Source: Tragulus kanchil (lineage: Eukaryota; Chordata; Mammalia; Artiodactyla; Tragulidae). Taken from it: a DNA stretch of 64,000 bases. The stretch covers positions 173,781,298-173,845,297 of the forward strand of contig JAIOJX010000030.1 of the NCBI GenBank assembly GCA_022376925.1, written 5' to 3'. The translations under genes were made by a program, and so were the position numbers. How positions within the stretch are numbered: position 1 is the stretch's first letter; every line of letters starts with the position of its first letter. The notes under the pieces were generated by a model. That model was not told the DNA's origin. It was given only the letters and a program-made list of their open reading frames with translations, and did not search any database. This document shows, piece by piece, positions 1-10,549 of the stretch.

Positions 1-35
1 AATAATCCAACAGTGATATCAGAAGAATTACTTGA

Positions 36-400
36 GGGCTTGCCTGCTGGTTCAGTGGCTTAGAATTGACCTTGCAATGCAATGGACACCAGTTAAGATC
101 TCCAGTCCAGGAATACTTCACATGCTGTAGAGCAGCTAACCCTGCACATCACAGATACTGAATCTGTTATCTAGAGACTGGGAGCTGTAATTACTGAGCT
201 AATGTGCCACAATGAACCCATGTGCCCTACAGTTGGTGCTCTGCAACAAAAGAAGCCACGGCCATGAGAGCCCGTGCACCACAACTAGAGAGTAGCTTCT
301 ACTCACCACAACTAGAGAAAGCATGGATGCACCCACGAAGACCCAGTGCAGCCAAAAAAATATATATATAACAAAATAAAAATAAATCTTAAAAAAATAT
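36..400 (+). mobile_element. tRNA-headed ruminant SINE (older, CHR-like), pair 1 copy A
   Basis: A degraded SINE head (gcttgcctgctggttcagtg) is followed by a body ending in GAAGACCCAGTGCAGCC and an A/T-rich tail. It is bounded by a 12-bp target-site duplication, AGAATTACTTGA, at 24-35 and 401-412, so this is a complete retroposed copy. The body has the 'ccacaactagagaaagc' module of cetartiodactyl CHR-type SINEs and differs from the long-bodied SINE family found elsewhere in the window. The subfamily name is uncertain. The minus-strand ORF here is fortuitous. Confidence 0.8.
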
Positions 401-565
401 AGAATTACTTGATGTAATGACATATCTGGAACCTATCCATCACAAGAGTGATCATGTTTTCTTCACTATGAAAGGAAATTAACAAGTTTCAGAATACTCT
501 TTTCATATTCCCCAAATCAGACAATTCTGCTCCTCACCAAAAAGCTGTTTCTACACTGGTGATCC

Positions 566-1207
566 ATCTACTTTCTTCCCTTCTTTTTATTCGTTTTTAA
601 AGACCATTTCTCTCTTCTCTATTGTGCCTGTCCTGCAGTTTAGACCTCATGAATGGTAGTTCCTCTTCAGTTTGAGATCCTATCCTGGATGAGAAACTTG
701 GAAGGTTAGTTTAGAAAATCCATGCGTGCTCTGGGATCTTCTGTCCTTTATATTTATCCTTACAGAGAAGGAAAAAACCCTCTTGGTGTCAGCTACTATT
801 CACATACTGCCCATCCTTGCATACCAGCTGGCTCTTTGGGGCTCTCTGTTCTTAGGGATCTCATGATTATTAGCTACCACATTGCTTCTCTCTGTCCCAA
901 AAAGCACCATATAAGTCCTGTAGCTATTTATGGCTATCCTCACTCATGTGTATTTTGAAATATGTGAGATGTCTTTTTCATCTGGTCTTCTTGTTACAAA
1001 CATTCTCATGGTTTTGCTATTTATTGCAGCAATCTGTCTTTACGTGGGGAGTTAGAGAGTTTCAAAAAGTTAATTTCTTCAGAGATGCGTGCTACAAATT
1101 TCCTTGGGCAAAACTTTGCAAAAATGCTTGAAATTTTAAACTGTCTCTAGGAAGACAACAGTTACTTGAATTTCTACTGATTACCTACATATCACAGTCT
1201 GCTGCAC
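566..1207. other. Anonymous non-coding stretch
   Basis: No recognisable repeat family or coding signal. Two short plus-strand ORFs (722-958, 946-1131) have no domain I can recognise. If pair 1 is a truncated tandem duplication, this is the first part of copy B. Confidence 0.5.
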
Positions 1208-1242
1208 AATAATCCAACAGTGATATCAGAAGAATTACTTGA

Positions 1243-1607
1243 GGGCTTGCCTGCTGGTTCAGTGGCTTAGAATTGACCTTGCAATGCAATGGACACCAGT
1301 TAAGATCTCCAGTCCAGGAATACTTCACATGCTGTAGAGCAGCTAACCCTGCACATCACAGATACTGAATCTGTTATCTAGAGACTGGGAGCTGTAATTA
1401 CTGAGCTAATGTGCCACAATGAACCCATGTGCCCTACAGTTGGTGCTCTGCAACAAAAGAAGCCACGGCCATGAGAGCCCGTGCACCACAACTAGAGAGT
1501 AGCTTCTACTCACCACAACTAGAGAAAGCATGGATGCACCCACGAAGACCCAGTGCAGCCAAAAAAATATATATATAACAAAATAAAAATAAATCTTAAA
1601 AAAATAT
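1243..1607 (+). mobile_element. tRNA-headed ruminant SINE, pair 1 copy B
   Basis: This is a second copy of the SINE at 36-400, complete with the same AGAATTACTTGA target-site duplications (1231-1242 and 1608-1619). Because the flanks are duplicated too, it is not an independent insertion. Confidence 0.8.
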
Positions 1608-1833
1608 AGAATTACTTGATGTAATGACATATCTGGAACCTATCCATCACAAGAGTGATCATGTTTTCTTCACTATGAAAGGAAATTAACAAGTTTCAGA
1701 ATACTCTTTTCATATTCCCCAAATCAGACAATTCTGCTCCCTCACCAAAAAAAGCTGTTTCTACACTGGTGATCCTCTTGCTTTCCAGTTTCCTTCAGAG
1801 TTTTTAAAATTTGTGTACTTCCCTTTTTATAAG

Positions 1834-1953
1834 TTTTTTTTTTTTAATGTGTACCATTTTTAAAGTCTTTATTGAATATGTTACAATATTGTTTCTGTTT
1901 TATGTTTTCATTTTTTAGGTGTGAGGTATGTGGTGGGATCTTAGCTCCCCAAC
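1834..1953 (-). mobile_element. Antisense SINE, 3' part, interrupted by an LTR
   Basis: A poly-T run is followed by an antisense ruminant SINE tail ending in GGGATCTTAGCTCCCCAAC. The rest of the same SINE resumes at 2573 with AACCAGGGAT and runs to the head complement at 2645. The break falls exactly where the 619-bp LTR below is inserted. Confidence 0.7.
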
Positions 1954-2572
1954 TGACAGGGACAGAGTAGAATACTTAGGTAGCTGTGGAGTCCTAGTAG
2001 GGGACTGTAGGTGGAAAGATAAAACCTGGAAAAAGTTAGGAGGTCAGTAAATTAACAAAAACTCAAGAATGTTGCTCCTTATTCAATAAAGCAGGAAGAG
2101 CTGGGGAAGGAGAAGCTAATAATGTATGCCCTGTGTCTGCATCTGTGTCCACTTGAGGAAGGCAGTCTTCTACTTTCCTATATATATGCTGCTGCCCACC
2201 CAAAGAAGAGGAGCAGAGCTTTCCTACCTGCCCGCTTGCACCTCTTACAAGTGCCCTATCGTAATAAATCGTCTTCTTGCCTATCACTGAATTCCTTCTG
2301 TATTGAGGCACGAAGAACCTGAGCCTCAACGGGTACAGGCGTTGGGTAAGTGCTGGATTAAGTCTGGGCACGTGTGTTCGAGTCCCAGACAGGGTTTTTG
2401 GCCAGGATTGAGTCCTGGCTATATGGGTTCAAGTCCCAGCCACATGGGTTCAAGTCCCGAACAGGGTTTCGACTGGAATTCAAGCTCCAGCCATGTGGGT
2501 TCAAGTCCCAAGCAGGGTTCGATCAAGTCTGGGCCCTGGGTTTAAGTCTCAAATCAAGGTAGAATCCTCTCA
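1954..2572 (+). mobile_element. Solo LTR of an endogenous retrovirus (class I-like)
   Basis: A 619-bp element starts with TG and ends with CA. It sits inside an antisense SINE and is flanked by CAAC (1950-1953) and TAAC (2573-2576), which reads as a 4-bp target-site duplication with one C-to-T change. It carries a TATA-like run at 2179-2187 and a polyadenylation signal AATAAA at 2263-2268, placing U3, R and U5 in plus orientation. No gag, pol or env sequence is visible nearby, so this is a solo LTR left by recombination. Four-bp duplications are typical of gammaretrovirus-like (class I) elements, but the family name is not assigned. Its 3' third is a degenerate minisatellite, described separately. 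Confidence 0.72.
2370..2545 (+). repeat. Degenerate minisatellite in LTR U5 with B-box-like motifs
   Basis: Imperfect units of about 20-50 bp share the core GGGTTCAAGTCCC. Four copies match the pol III B-box consensus GWTCRANNC exactly (2376-2384, 2427-2435, 2448-2456, 2499-2507). There is no matching A box or cloverleaf, so these are not tRNA genes. The array is repeated at +1071 bp in pair 2 copy B. Confidence 0.7.
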
Positions 2573-2645
2573 TAACCAGGGATAGAACATGTGCCCCCTG
2601 CCCTGGAAGGCGAAGTCTTAGCCACTGGACTGCCAGAGAAGTCCC
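2573..2645 (-). mobile_element. Antisense SINE, 5' head part (continuation after LTR)
   Basis: The sequence continues the SINE broken at 1953. It contains the complement of the tRNA-like head, ending at AGAGAAGTCCCTG. A duplicate lies at 3644-3716. Confidence 0.7.
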
Positions 2646-3254
2646 TGTAGTTAGTTGTTTATTAGTGTTGGTCAAGAAAGTTCAACATTCTACAGATTTG
2701 CGTACTATCAGCAAAGCTGACAGAAAGCAAAATATTGTTGTAGACAAGGAGCAGATTCACTACCCCATCTCAATTTATACTTCTAACATGGAGATGACAA
2801 AAGCACATGAAATAATGAACATTAGACTGAAAAAAATAAAACAGTAAATATGAGATTTTGTAAAACATTAAGTCTTGATGTAAAGCCAGTAATTTTTTCC
2901 AAGAGTAGTACTAGTCCTCCTAAGTAATGGAATTTCATGTATTTCACATCTATGCTAAAGTCTTTTGAAAGAGGATTGATTTTCATAAATATGTTGTCAC
3001 TTCTTTTGCAGCACCTGCTGGTTCAAAATGGAATATTATTAATTCACCTGTTTCTAAAAATGTGTCTTTCAGTTTCTATGGAAATTTCCATAAGGAATTC
3101 AGGAAGCATTAGAAATATCAAAGTTGCCACAGCATGGGAATATGAGGACATTTTACATTCTGCCAATGTCATCATAAAGTTAACAGCCACGGCTGTAGCT
3201 GCAATTTAAGTAGAATTCTTTTACCATATTTTACCGTGAAATCTTCAACTTTCA
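2646..3254. other. Anonymous non-coding stretch
   Basis: A/T-rich unique sequence with two short plus-strand ORFs (2665-2847, 2937-3209) and no recognisable domain. It is repeated at 3717-4321 as part of pair 2. I see no repeat family here. Confidence 0.5.
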
Positions 3255-3643
3255 ATATGCTGCTGCCCACCCAAAGAAGAGGAGCAGAGCTTTCCTACCT
3301 GCCCGCTTGCACCTCTTACAAGTGCCCTATCGTAATAAATCGTCTTCTTGCCTATCACTGAATTCCTTCTGTATTGAGGCACGAAGAACCTGAGCCTCAA
3401 CGGGTACAGGCGTTGGGTAAGTGCTGGATTAAGTCTGGGCACGTGTGTTCGAGTCCCAGACAGGGTTTTTGGCCAGGATTGAGTCCTGGCTATATGGGTT
3501 CAAGTCCCAGCCACATGGGTTCAAGTCCCGAACAGGGTTTCGACTGGAATTCAAGCTCCAGCCATGTGGGTTCAAGTCCCAAGCAGGGTTCGATCAAGTC
3601 TGGGCCCTGGGTTTAAGTCTCAAATCAAGGTAGAATCCTCTCA
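3255..3643 (+). mobile_element. Partial LTR copy (pair 2 copy B)
   Basis: This repeats 2184-2572 from the TATA run through AATAAA to the U5 minisatellite. It lacks the upstream U3, because the duplicated unit starts inside the LTR. It was not generated by an independent integration. Confidence 0.85.
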
Positions 3644-3716
3644 TAACCAGGGATAGAACATGTGCCCCCTGCCCTGGAAGGCGAAGTCTTAGCCACTGGA
3701 CTGCCAGAGAAGTCCC
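3644..3716 (-). mobile_element. Antisense SINE head (pair 2 copy B)
   Basis: Duplicate of 2573-2645 at +1071 bp. Confidence 0.7.
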
Positions 3717-4321
3717 TGTAGTTAGTTGTTTATTAGTGTTGGTCAAGAAAGTTCAACATTCTACAGATTTGCGTACTATCAGCAAAGCTGACAGAAAGCA
3801 AAATATTGTTGTAGACAAGGAGCAGATTCACTACCCCATCTCAATTTATACTTCTAACATGGAGATGACAAAAGCACATGAAATAATGAACATTAGACTG
3901 AAAAAAATAAAACAGTAAATATGAGATTTTGTAAAACATTAAGTCTTGATGTAAAGCCAGTAATTTTTTCCAAGAGTAGTACTAGTCCTCCTAAGTAATG
4001 GAATTTCATGTATTTCACATCTATGCTAAAGTCTTTTGAAAGAGGATTGATTTTCATAAATATGTTGTCACTTCTTTTGCAGCACCTGCTGGTTCAAAAT
4101 GGAATATTATTAATTCACCTGTTTCTAAAAATGTGTCTTTCAGTTTCTATGGAAATTTCCATAAGGAATTCAGGAAGCATTAGAAATATCAAAGTTGCCA
4201 CAGCATGGGAATATGAGGACATTTTACATTCTGCCAATGTCATCATAAGAAGTTAACAGCCACGGCTGTAGCTGCAATTTAAGTAGAATTCTTTTACCAT
4301 ATTTTACCGTGAAATCTTCAT

Positions 4322-5140
4322 CTTCCCCCTATTTTCTATTTTATAATGAAATATGAAGATAGGTCAAATGACTTTCTTTGATTTATGTTGAGTCCTATTC
4401 CATTCCTCTTACATTCTACTCCTGTTCACCTTGTCTAATCAGAGATCCACACACACTCTGCCTCTTTGTACATCTCAGAAAAGACCTTTCTTCCAGATGC
4501 TGTACAAACATTGCCAAGTTTCTCCAACGTAAAGACAGATTCCATAAGAAGAATTTCTGGGCAAGTTATCACACAGTTTCAGGACTGAGAAGTGGAAGAA
4601 AAAGCCTTAAGGGGTCCAGATTTAAGCAGTCTTCACACTCCCTCAAGGCCTGTGCACAGCTTCATGCGATGAATAGGACATGCTTTTCCTCTGTGGTAGC
4701 TCTGGAGGCTTGAATTGCTCAAAGGAAACACCATCCTGGTTTGGTTTTATGTGGCAGTACAAAATGGCACAAAGTATCCCGCTTCTTTTAAACTCAGGTT
4801 CATGAACTCATGAAAAAGAACTTAATGGATGGGTTTACACTCATTCATAATCCAGTAAAACTGAACTCCCCAAAACAGAACTATTTGGGGTTTGTAAGCA
4901 GTAAAATTTGATAAAACAATGAAGCTGAACTCCCACAGTGCCACTTTCACTTTTCTTGGATTTAGGGAGGGTTGATTTGATTACCTCACTATAAGAAGAC
5001 CATTTAAATAAAGAATTATCTTACTGTTTATACAACAGATAAGCATTGCACTGAGTTCCTTCACATCTATTAGACAAAAATCTATGACAGAAAAAAAAAA
5101 AAATTTGAAATGAAATTAAAAAAATATATATTATGGTCAG
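4322..5140. other. Anonymous non-coding stretch
   Basis: It contains a 111-codon plus-strand ORF (4378-4713) with no recognisable domain or composition bias, and a short A-run at 5089-5103. I see no repeat family here. Confidence 0.45.
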
Positions 5141-5551
5141 TGTGGTGCCCCAAGGACAAAAGAACAAGGCAAACACTTGACAGTCCTGAAATGCAGGAAA
5201 AGGAAGGAATGTGGTGTGCAAAGGAAGAGAAAATAAGACAAAGGCAAACAAGGAGGGTCTTGGAATGCAAGAACAGATAAACCAGACCCTTATTGTCCTT
5301 CCCTCCCCCAGGCTGTAGCTATCACTCTACCATACCCAGTACACCCTCCAATCAGCAGTAATCCTTCAGACCCCCTATGCCACTCCTTGAACCCTAGCTA
5401 TAAAATGGATCAAAGGTCCCTGCTTAACATTGGTTCTCCTTTGAGCTGGCCTGCTGTTCTAACAGCATGTCACACTCTAATAAACTTTACTTTCCTCTCA
5501 CTCTGCCTCCTGTCTGGAAATTTTTTTCCAGACCGTGCACAGACCACGACA
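5141..5551 (+). mobile_element. Second endogenous retroviral LTR (class I-like)
   Basis: A 411-bp element has imperfect terminal inverted repeats, TGTGGTG at the start and CACGACA at the end. Inside, in the right order, are a CCAAT motif (about 5349), a TATA box TATAAAAT (5399-5406), AATAAA (5479-5484) and a pyrimidine-rich U5. The flanks (TCAG left, CTAA right) do not give a clean target-site duplication, so the ends may be a few bases off or the element has recombined. No internal viral genes are present. Confidence 0.65.
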
Positions 5552-6108
5552 CTAAGCATTCAGTAAGTTATTACAAGTATTTAAACAAGTTGTCACTGAT
5601 AGAAACTTTGTGGAACAAATGCAATCATGCTATTTCAATAAAAAAGTGCAAAGGGATCATAGCAAAGGGATCTTTTCAGTTTTAACTAATTTGATACCAT
5701 TGTTTTCCTACCAGAATTGTTTCAAATTCCCTTAAAAACCACTTAGGCTTTTTCAACACAAAAAGTCTTTATTTCTTTACATCAAGTAATGAAATGAAAT
5801 TCTACAGAGATAGCTCCTATATTTTCTTTTTAAATTCAGAAACACAACATGTGCATCAACTGGGAATCACTGGAAGAGTTTCAACTGAGGTTAAAGCAAG
5901 TTCCTGTGGCAGATTTTATCTACTGTTGAGTAGGATCTGCCCATGAATTGAACAGGCTTGTGTACCAGAACAAATTTCTCATACAAACTTCAGGCAATGA
6001 CCTTGCAAATTTTCCTTTGGTATAGCTCTGTGGTTTACATTACAAAGTACATTACTTTCTTCTTAAGAGCAAAACGTTATTATTCAGCTTTCTCTTGTCT
6101 TGTCACTT
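5552..6108. other. Anonymous non-coding stretch
   Basis: A/T-rich sequence without a recognised repeat or coding signal. Confidence 0.45.
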
Positions 6109-6789
6109 TCAAGTCTGGGTCAGATAAGCTCGGATAAGATCTCCCTTTAGGAATTTTTGTAAGGTTCAGTTTTCGACAAAAAGTGCACTCACTAGAAAAA
6201 GCTCATAGCTGCCAAATGTAGATTTAAACTGTCTAAATGGCTTTATTACTTAAAAGTGTTTCTTAAATCCTTATGGCAGTCTGAACCAGTGCTGATGAAA
6301 AGTACTTGTATGTCTGAAATTTAACTCTTTTGTATCAGGATTCTGAATAAAAAGTCATCTATTGGGCTTGGGAGAGACCTAAAATTATCTAGTGCAAATG
6401 TCTAGGTTTTATAGAAGAGGAAAGTGAGTCTCTGAGATATTAAGATCACAGAAGAAAACAATGATTCAGAGCCCACATCGATGTGGTACTCCAAATAACC
6501 AAAACCAGCATCTATTTTCTAAGGAAATCTGTTAAGTAAAGTCTAGATAAAAGTCTAAGTCACAGATGAAACTGTTGCTGATTGGATCTGTCTTAAGAGG
6601 GAAGGTTTCAATTTTGACCTATGAAGGTTGAATCTCACCTTTTGTCTTTACAAGAATTAAATTTTTAAAAAAAATACTTAACTTTTTAAATTTTCAATAC
6701 TCATATTTTAATTAATAATAAAAGTTCTAGTTTCTACCTTCTAATACTAGTACAATTCAAATGCTTTTAGTAAAGTCACAGATTCATAC

Positions 6790-7090
6790 AGTCAAATTTA
6801 AAACATGTTTATTACCCCAGAAAGAAACCTCACACCCTACAGCCATCACTCTGCAATCTATCTATTCCCCTACCTCTGGACTACTACCACTAATACACCT
6901 TCTGTTTCTATTGATTTGTCTATTCTAGATATTTCATATGAATAGCATTACAGTATGTGGTCCTCTGTGACTGATTTCTTTCATTCACATGTTTCCAAGG
7001 TTCACCTAGGCTAGGCAAACCCATAGGCATTCTTTTAAACTTAAATTTATAGTTTTCTCTTGTGTAGCCCACTTTCCTTCAACATAATTG
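6790..7090 (-). mobile_element. Old L1 3' end, antisense (copy A)
   Basis: The sequence has the familiar antisense profile of an ancient L1 3' UTR: a run near ACCCCAGAAAGAAACCTCA, then the 'tctattctagatatttcatatgaat' block and the 'ttccaaggttcacc' block. It is diverged and non-coding. Copy B is at 7888-8188. Confidence 0.6.
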
Positions 7091-7887
7091 TATGTGCATA
7101 TATGTACATATACACACACACAGATTTCAATCTTTCAGCTACAGAAGACATTGTAGCTGATTTATGCAGTTATAAAATCAATCTTTACTACTCTTATATG
7201 TGAATATCAAGTCTGGGTCAGATAAGCTCGGATAAGATCTCCCTTTAGGAATTTTTGTAAGGTTCAGTTTTCGACAAAAGTGCACTCACTAGAAAAGCTC
7301 ATAGCTGCCAAATGTAGATTTAAACTGTCTAAATGGCTTTATTACTTAAAAGTGTTTCTTAAATCCTTATGGCAGTCTGAACCAGTGCTGATGAAAAGTA
7401 CTTGTATGTCTGAAATTTAACTCTTTGTATCAGGATTCTGAAAAAAAAGTCATCTATTGGGCTTGGGAGAGACCTAAAATTATCTAGTGCAAATGTCTAG
7501 GTTTTATAGAAGAGGAAAGTGAGTCTCTGAGATATTAAGATCACAGAAGAAAACAATGATTCAGAGCCCACATCGATGTGGTACTCCAAATAACCAAAAC
7601 CAGCATCTATTTTCTAAGGAAATCTGTTAAGTAAAGTCTAGATAAAAGTCTAAGTCACAGATGAAACTGTTGCTGATTGGATCTGTCTTAAGAGGGAAGG
7701 TTTCAATTTTGACCTATGAAGGTTGAATCTCACCTTTTGTCTTTACAAGAATTAAATTTTTAAAAAAAATACTTAACTTTTTAAATTTTCAATACTCATA
7801 TTTTAATTAATAATAAAAGTTCTAGTTTCTACCTTCTAATACTAGTACAATTCAAATGCTTTTAGTAAAGTCACAGATTCATACAGT

Positions 7888-8188
7888 CAAATTTAAAACA
7901 TGTTTATTACCCCAGAAAGAAACCTCACACCCTACAGCCATCACTCTGCAATCTATCTATTCCCCTACCTCTGGACTACTACCACTAATACACCTTCTGT
8001 TTCTATTGATTTGTCTATTCTAGATATTTCATATGAATAGCATTACAGTATGTGGTCCTCTGTGACTGATTTCTTTCATTCACATGTTTCCAAGGTTCAC
8101 CTAGGCTAGGCAAACCCATAGGCATTCTTTTAAACTTAAATTTATAGTTTTCTCTTGTGTAGCCCACTTTCCTTCAACATAATTGTAT
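7888..8188 (-). mobile_element. Old L1 3' end, antisense (copy B)
   Basis: Duplicate of 6790-7090 within pair 3. Confidence 0.6.
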
Positions 8189-9089
8189 GTGCATATATGT
8201 ACATATACACACACACAGATTTCAATCTTTCAGCTACAGAAGACATTGTAGCTGATTTATGCAGTTATAAAATCAATCTTTAATACTCTTATATGTGTTA
8301 TTATGTGATAAGCAGAGGGCAAGGGAGTAGAAATATTTTACCAACAAAGGCAGGCGGTGCTGGTGACAGGGTGGGGCAATTCTATATACAAAACAAATAC
8401 ATCTGCCAAGTGGAATGGGAAGCAGCAGGTGCCAATGACTTCGGTTCCACATGGGTCTTTATCATTCTAATTAGCTGTGCACAAGGTTCATTTGAGGAAC
8501 AGGAGGAAATTGGACTCTTCAGCACCTGCATGAACACCCCCTTCCATTAAATCATAGGATGCTTTCTTCCTGGAGTTGCATCTCTAGATGAACACTTGCA
8601 ATGTGTCACAGAAAAAGCAAACCACTTACGTGAAATTGCTTTGATATGGTGGTAGGTTAGAGAGATTTTTAAATTCCCACTTTGACTGTGGCTTAAATCA
8701 ATTTTTAGTAATTACTAACACCTAGTTTTATTTGACTTAATTCAAAAGTCTGTTTCCAAAGTAAATAAAGAACTGACGAACCACTGTGCAAAGCTAACCA
8801 TTTTTTTAATCTCCAGAAACTGGGTACTGAAGATATGGATTTTTAAAAAATAATAACAACACTTTATTAATACTACCCACAGATATTTCAATCTGGTTTA
8901 TTGAAATAAATTACAAAAGAATAAGAAAAACTAAAATAGCTTGTAAGACATAAACATTTTACTCTATGATATCCAAAGCAAAACATAGCCTTCTTCATTG
9001 CTATTTTAATTTGAATAAGGAAAGAAAAATTAATACTTCATATCCCTGGACTCGTGTTCCAAAGCATCTTTTTAAAAGTATATGTTCTG

Positions 9090-9407
9090 GGGCTTCCCTG
9101 GAGGTCCAGTGGGTGAGGACACCGCCTTGCAGTGCAAGGGGCGCCGGTTCAGTCCCTGGCCTGGGAAGATCCCACATGCTGTGGAGAAGCTGGACCGATG
9201 TGTCCAACTACCGAGCCGGAGCTCTGGAGCGCATGCGCCCAGAGCCGGTGCTCTGCGACAACAGAGACCACCGCCATGGGAGGCCCACACGGGCCAAAAA
9301 GAACAAAGATGGATGAAAATAGATAAACGAAGGACCAATAGAAGTGGCGCACCCGCCCCTCTCCCTCCCCAACCGCCCCTGCTCCCCAAAAAAGAGAGAG
9401 AGAAAAA
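9090..9407 (+). mobile_element. Long-bodied tRNA-Glu SINE (copy A)
   Basis: A near-complete member of the family that dominates this window. It has a tRNA-Glu-like head (GGGCTTCCCTGGAGGTCCAG), then GATCCCACATGCTG, then a body with GCATGCGCCCAGAGCCGGTG and AAGATGGATGAAAATAGAT, ending in a C-rich segment and a GA/A tail. It is flanked by AGTATATGTTCTG (target-site duplication ending at 9089 and at 9423). Several overlapping ORFs on both strands are artefacts of its G+C-rich body. Confidence 0.9.
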
Positions 9408-10231
9408 AAAAGTATATGTTCTGTAAATGAGAATCTGACTGCTTTTTGATTCCCATTGATACCTGAGCCATAAAGCATCCAAGTTATGTGACAATGATGG
9501 CCACCTCTCAACTGGACCTTGGCTTCCACTGCACTCCCTTTTTACAGCCAAGTGGAATGGGAAGCAGCAGGTGCCAATGACTTCGGTTCCACATGGGTCT
9601 TTATCATTCTAATTAGCTGTGCACAAGGTTCATTTGAGGAACAGGAGGAAATTGGACTCTTCAGCACCTGCATGAACACCCCCTTCCATTAAATCATAGG
9701 ATGCTTTCTTCCTGGAGTTGCATCTCTAGATGAACACTTGCAATGTGTCACAGAAAAAGCAAACCACTTACGTGAAATTGCTTTGATATGGTGGTAGGTT
9801 AGAGAGATTTTTAAATTCCCACTTTGACTGTGGCTTAAATCAATTTTTAGTAATTACTAACACCTAGTTTTATTTGACTTAATTCAAAAGTCTGTTTCCA
9901 AAGTAAATAAAGAACTGACGAACCACTGTGCAAAGCTAACCATTTTTTTAATCTCCAGAAACTGGGTACTGAAGATATGGATTTTTAAAAAATAATAACA
10001 ACACTTTATTAATACTACCCACAGATATTTCAATCTGGTTTATTGAAATAAATTACAAAAGAATAAGAAAAACTAAAATAGCTTGTAAGACATAAACATT
10101 TTACTCTATGATATCCAAAGCAAAACATAGCCTTCTTCATTGCTATTTTAATTTGAATAAGGAAAGAAAAATTAATACTTCATATCCCTGGACTCGTGTT
10201 CCAAAGCATCTTTTTAAAAGTATATGTTCTG

Positions 10232-10549
10232 GGGCTTCCCTGGAGGTCCAGTGGGTGAGGACACCGCCTTGCAGTGCAAGGGGCGCCGGTTCAGTCCCTG
10301 GCCTGGGAAGATCCCACATGCTGTGGAGAAGCTGGACCGATGTGTCCAACTACCGAGCCGGAGCTCTGGAGCGCATGCGCCCAGAGCCGGTGCTCTGCGA
10401 CAACAGAGACCACCGCCATGGGAGGCCCACACGGGCCAAAAAGAACAAAGATGGATGAAAATAGATAAACGAAGGACCAATAGAAGTGGCGCACCCGCCC
10501 CTCTCCCTCCCCAACCGCCCCTGCTCCCCAAAAAAGAGAGAGAGAAAAA
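10232..10549 (+). mobile_element. Long-bodied tRNA-Glu SINE (copy B)
   Basis: Duplicate of 9090-9407 with the same flanking duplications. It belongs to pair 4. Confidence 0.9.

Larger units (their letters stand above)
1..1775. repeat. Direct ~1.2 kb duplication, pair 1 (copy A cut by window edge)
   Basis: Positions 1-565 recur at 1208-1775 at an offset of 1207 with only small A/C-run indels near 532-545 versus 1740-1752. In every other pair in this window the two copies abut, so the likely unit is about 1207 bp, with copy B at 566-1775 and copy A starting about 640 bp upstream of the window. That is an inference. It predicts that the off-window sequence matches 566-1207. Confidence 0.85.
2184..4321. 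repeat. Tandem ~1.07 kb duplication, pair 2
   Basis: Copy A is 2184-3248 and copy B is 3255-4321, separated by 6 bp. They are almost identical at an offset of 1071. A 2-3 bp indel near 3177/4248 lies close to the end of copy A. The unit starts inside the TATA run of the LTR, so copy B has only the LTR's R-U5 part plus the remaining SINE head and flank. Confidence 0.95.
6109..8297. repeat. Tandem ~1.1 kb duplication, pair 3
   Basis: Copy A is 6109-7202 and copy B is 7207-8297, with a 4-bp spacer. Differences are homopolymer indels near 6178/7276 and 6329/7427 plus single-base changes, including one at 7189 close to the copy A end. Inside the unit are a MIR-like segment (about 6400-6480, copy about 7498-7578) and an old antisense L1 3' end. 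Confidence 0.95.

Noticed and set aside
2370..2545. Possible tRNA gene cluster from repeated GGTTCAAGTCC
   Set aside because: Only B-box-like motifs occur. There is no A box at the right spacing, no acceptor-stem pairing and no anticodon arm.
4378..4713. 111-codon plus-strand ORF as a gene
   Set aside because: No domain, no signal peptide or composition bias typical of coding sequence, and no splice context that I can support.
1954..5551. A full endogenous provirus between the two LTRs at 1954-2572 and 5141-5551
   Set aside because: The two LTRs differ in length and sequence, and the region between them holds a SINE head and anonymous DNA with no gag, pol or env-like sequence.
5141..5551. 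Clean target-site duplication for this LTR
   Set aside because: The flanks TCAG and CTAA do not match, so no duplication is claimed.
9094..9170. tRNA-Glu gene
   Set aside because: The match is the tRNA-derived head of a SINE, followed by the SINE body, an A-tail and target-site duplications.
9072..9551. Overlapping ORFs of 110-160 codons on both strands (also 10214-10761, 16827-17198, 19128-19639, 25954-26349, 54892-55341)
   Set aside because: They all lie in the G+C-rich body of the same SINE family and translate the same SINE text in different frames. They recur at every copy and have no protein-like conservation.
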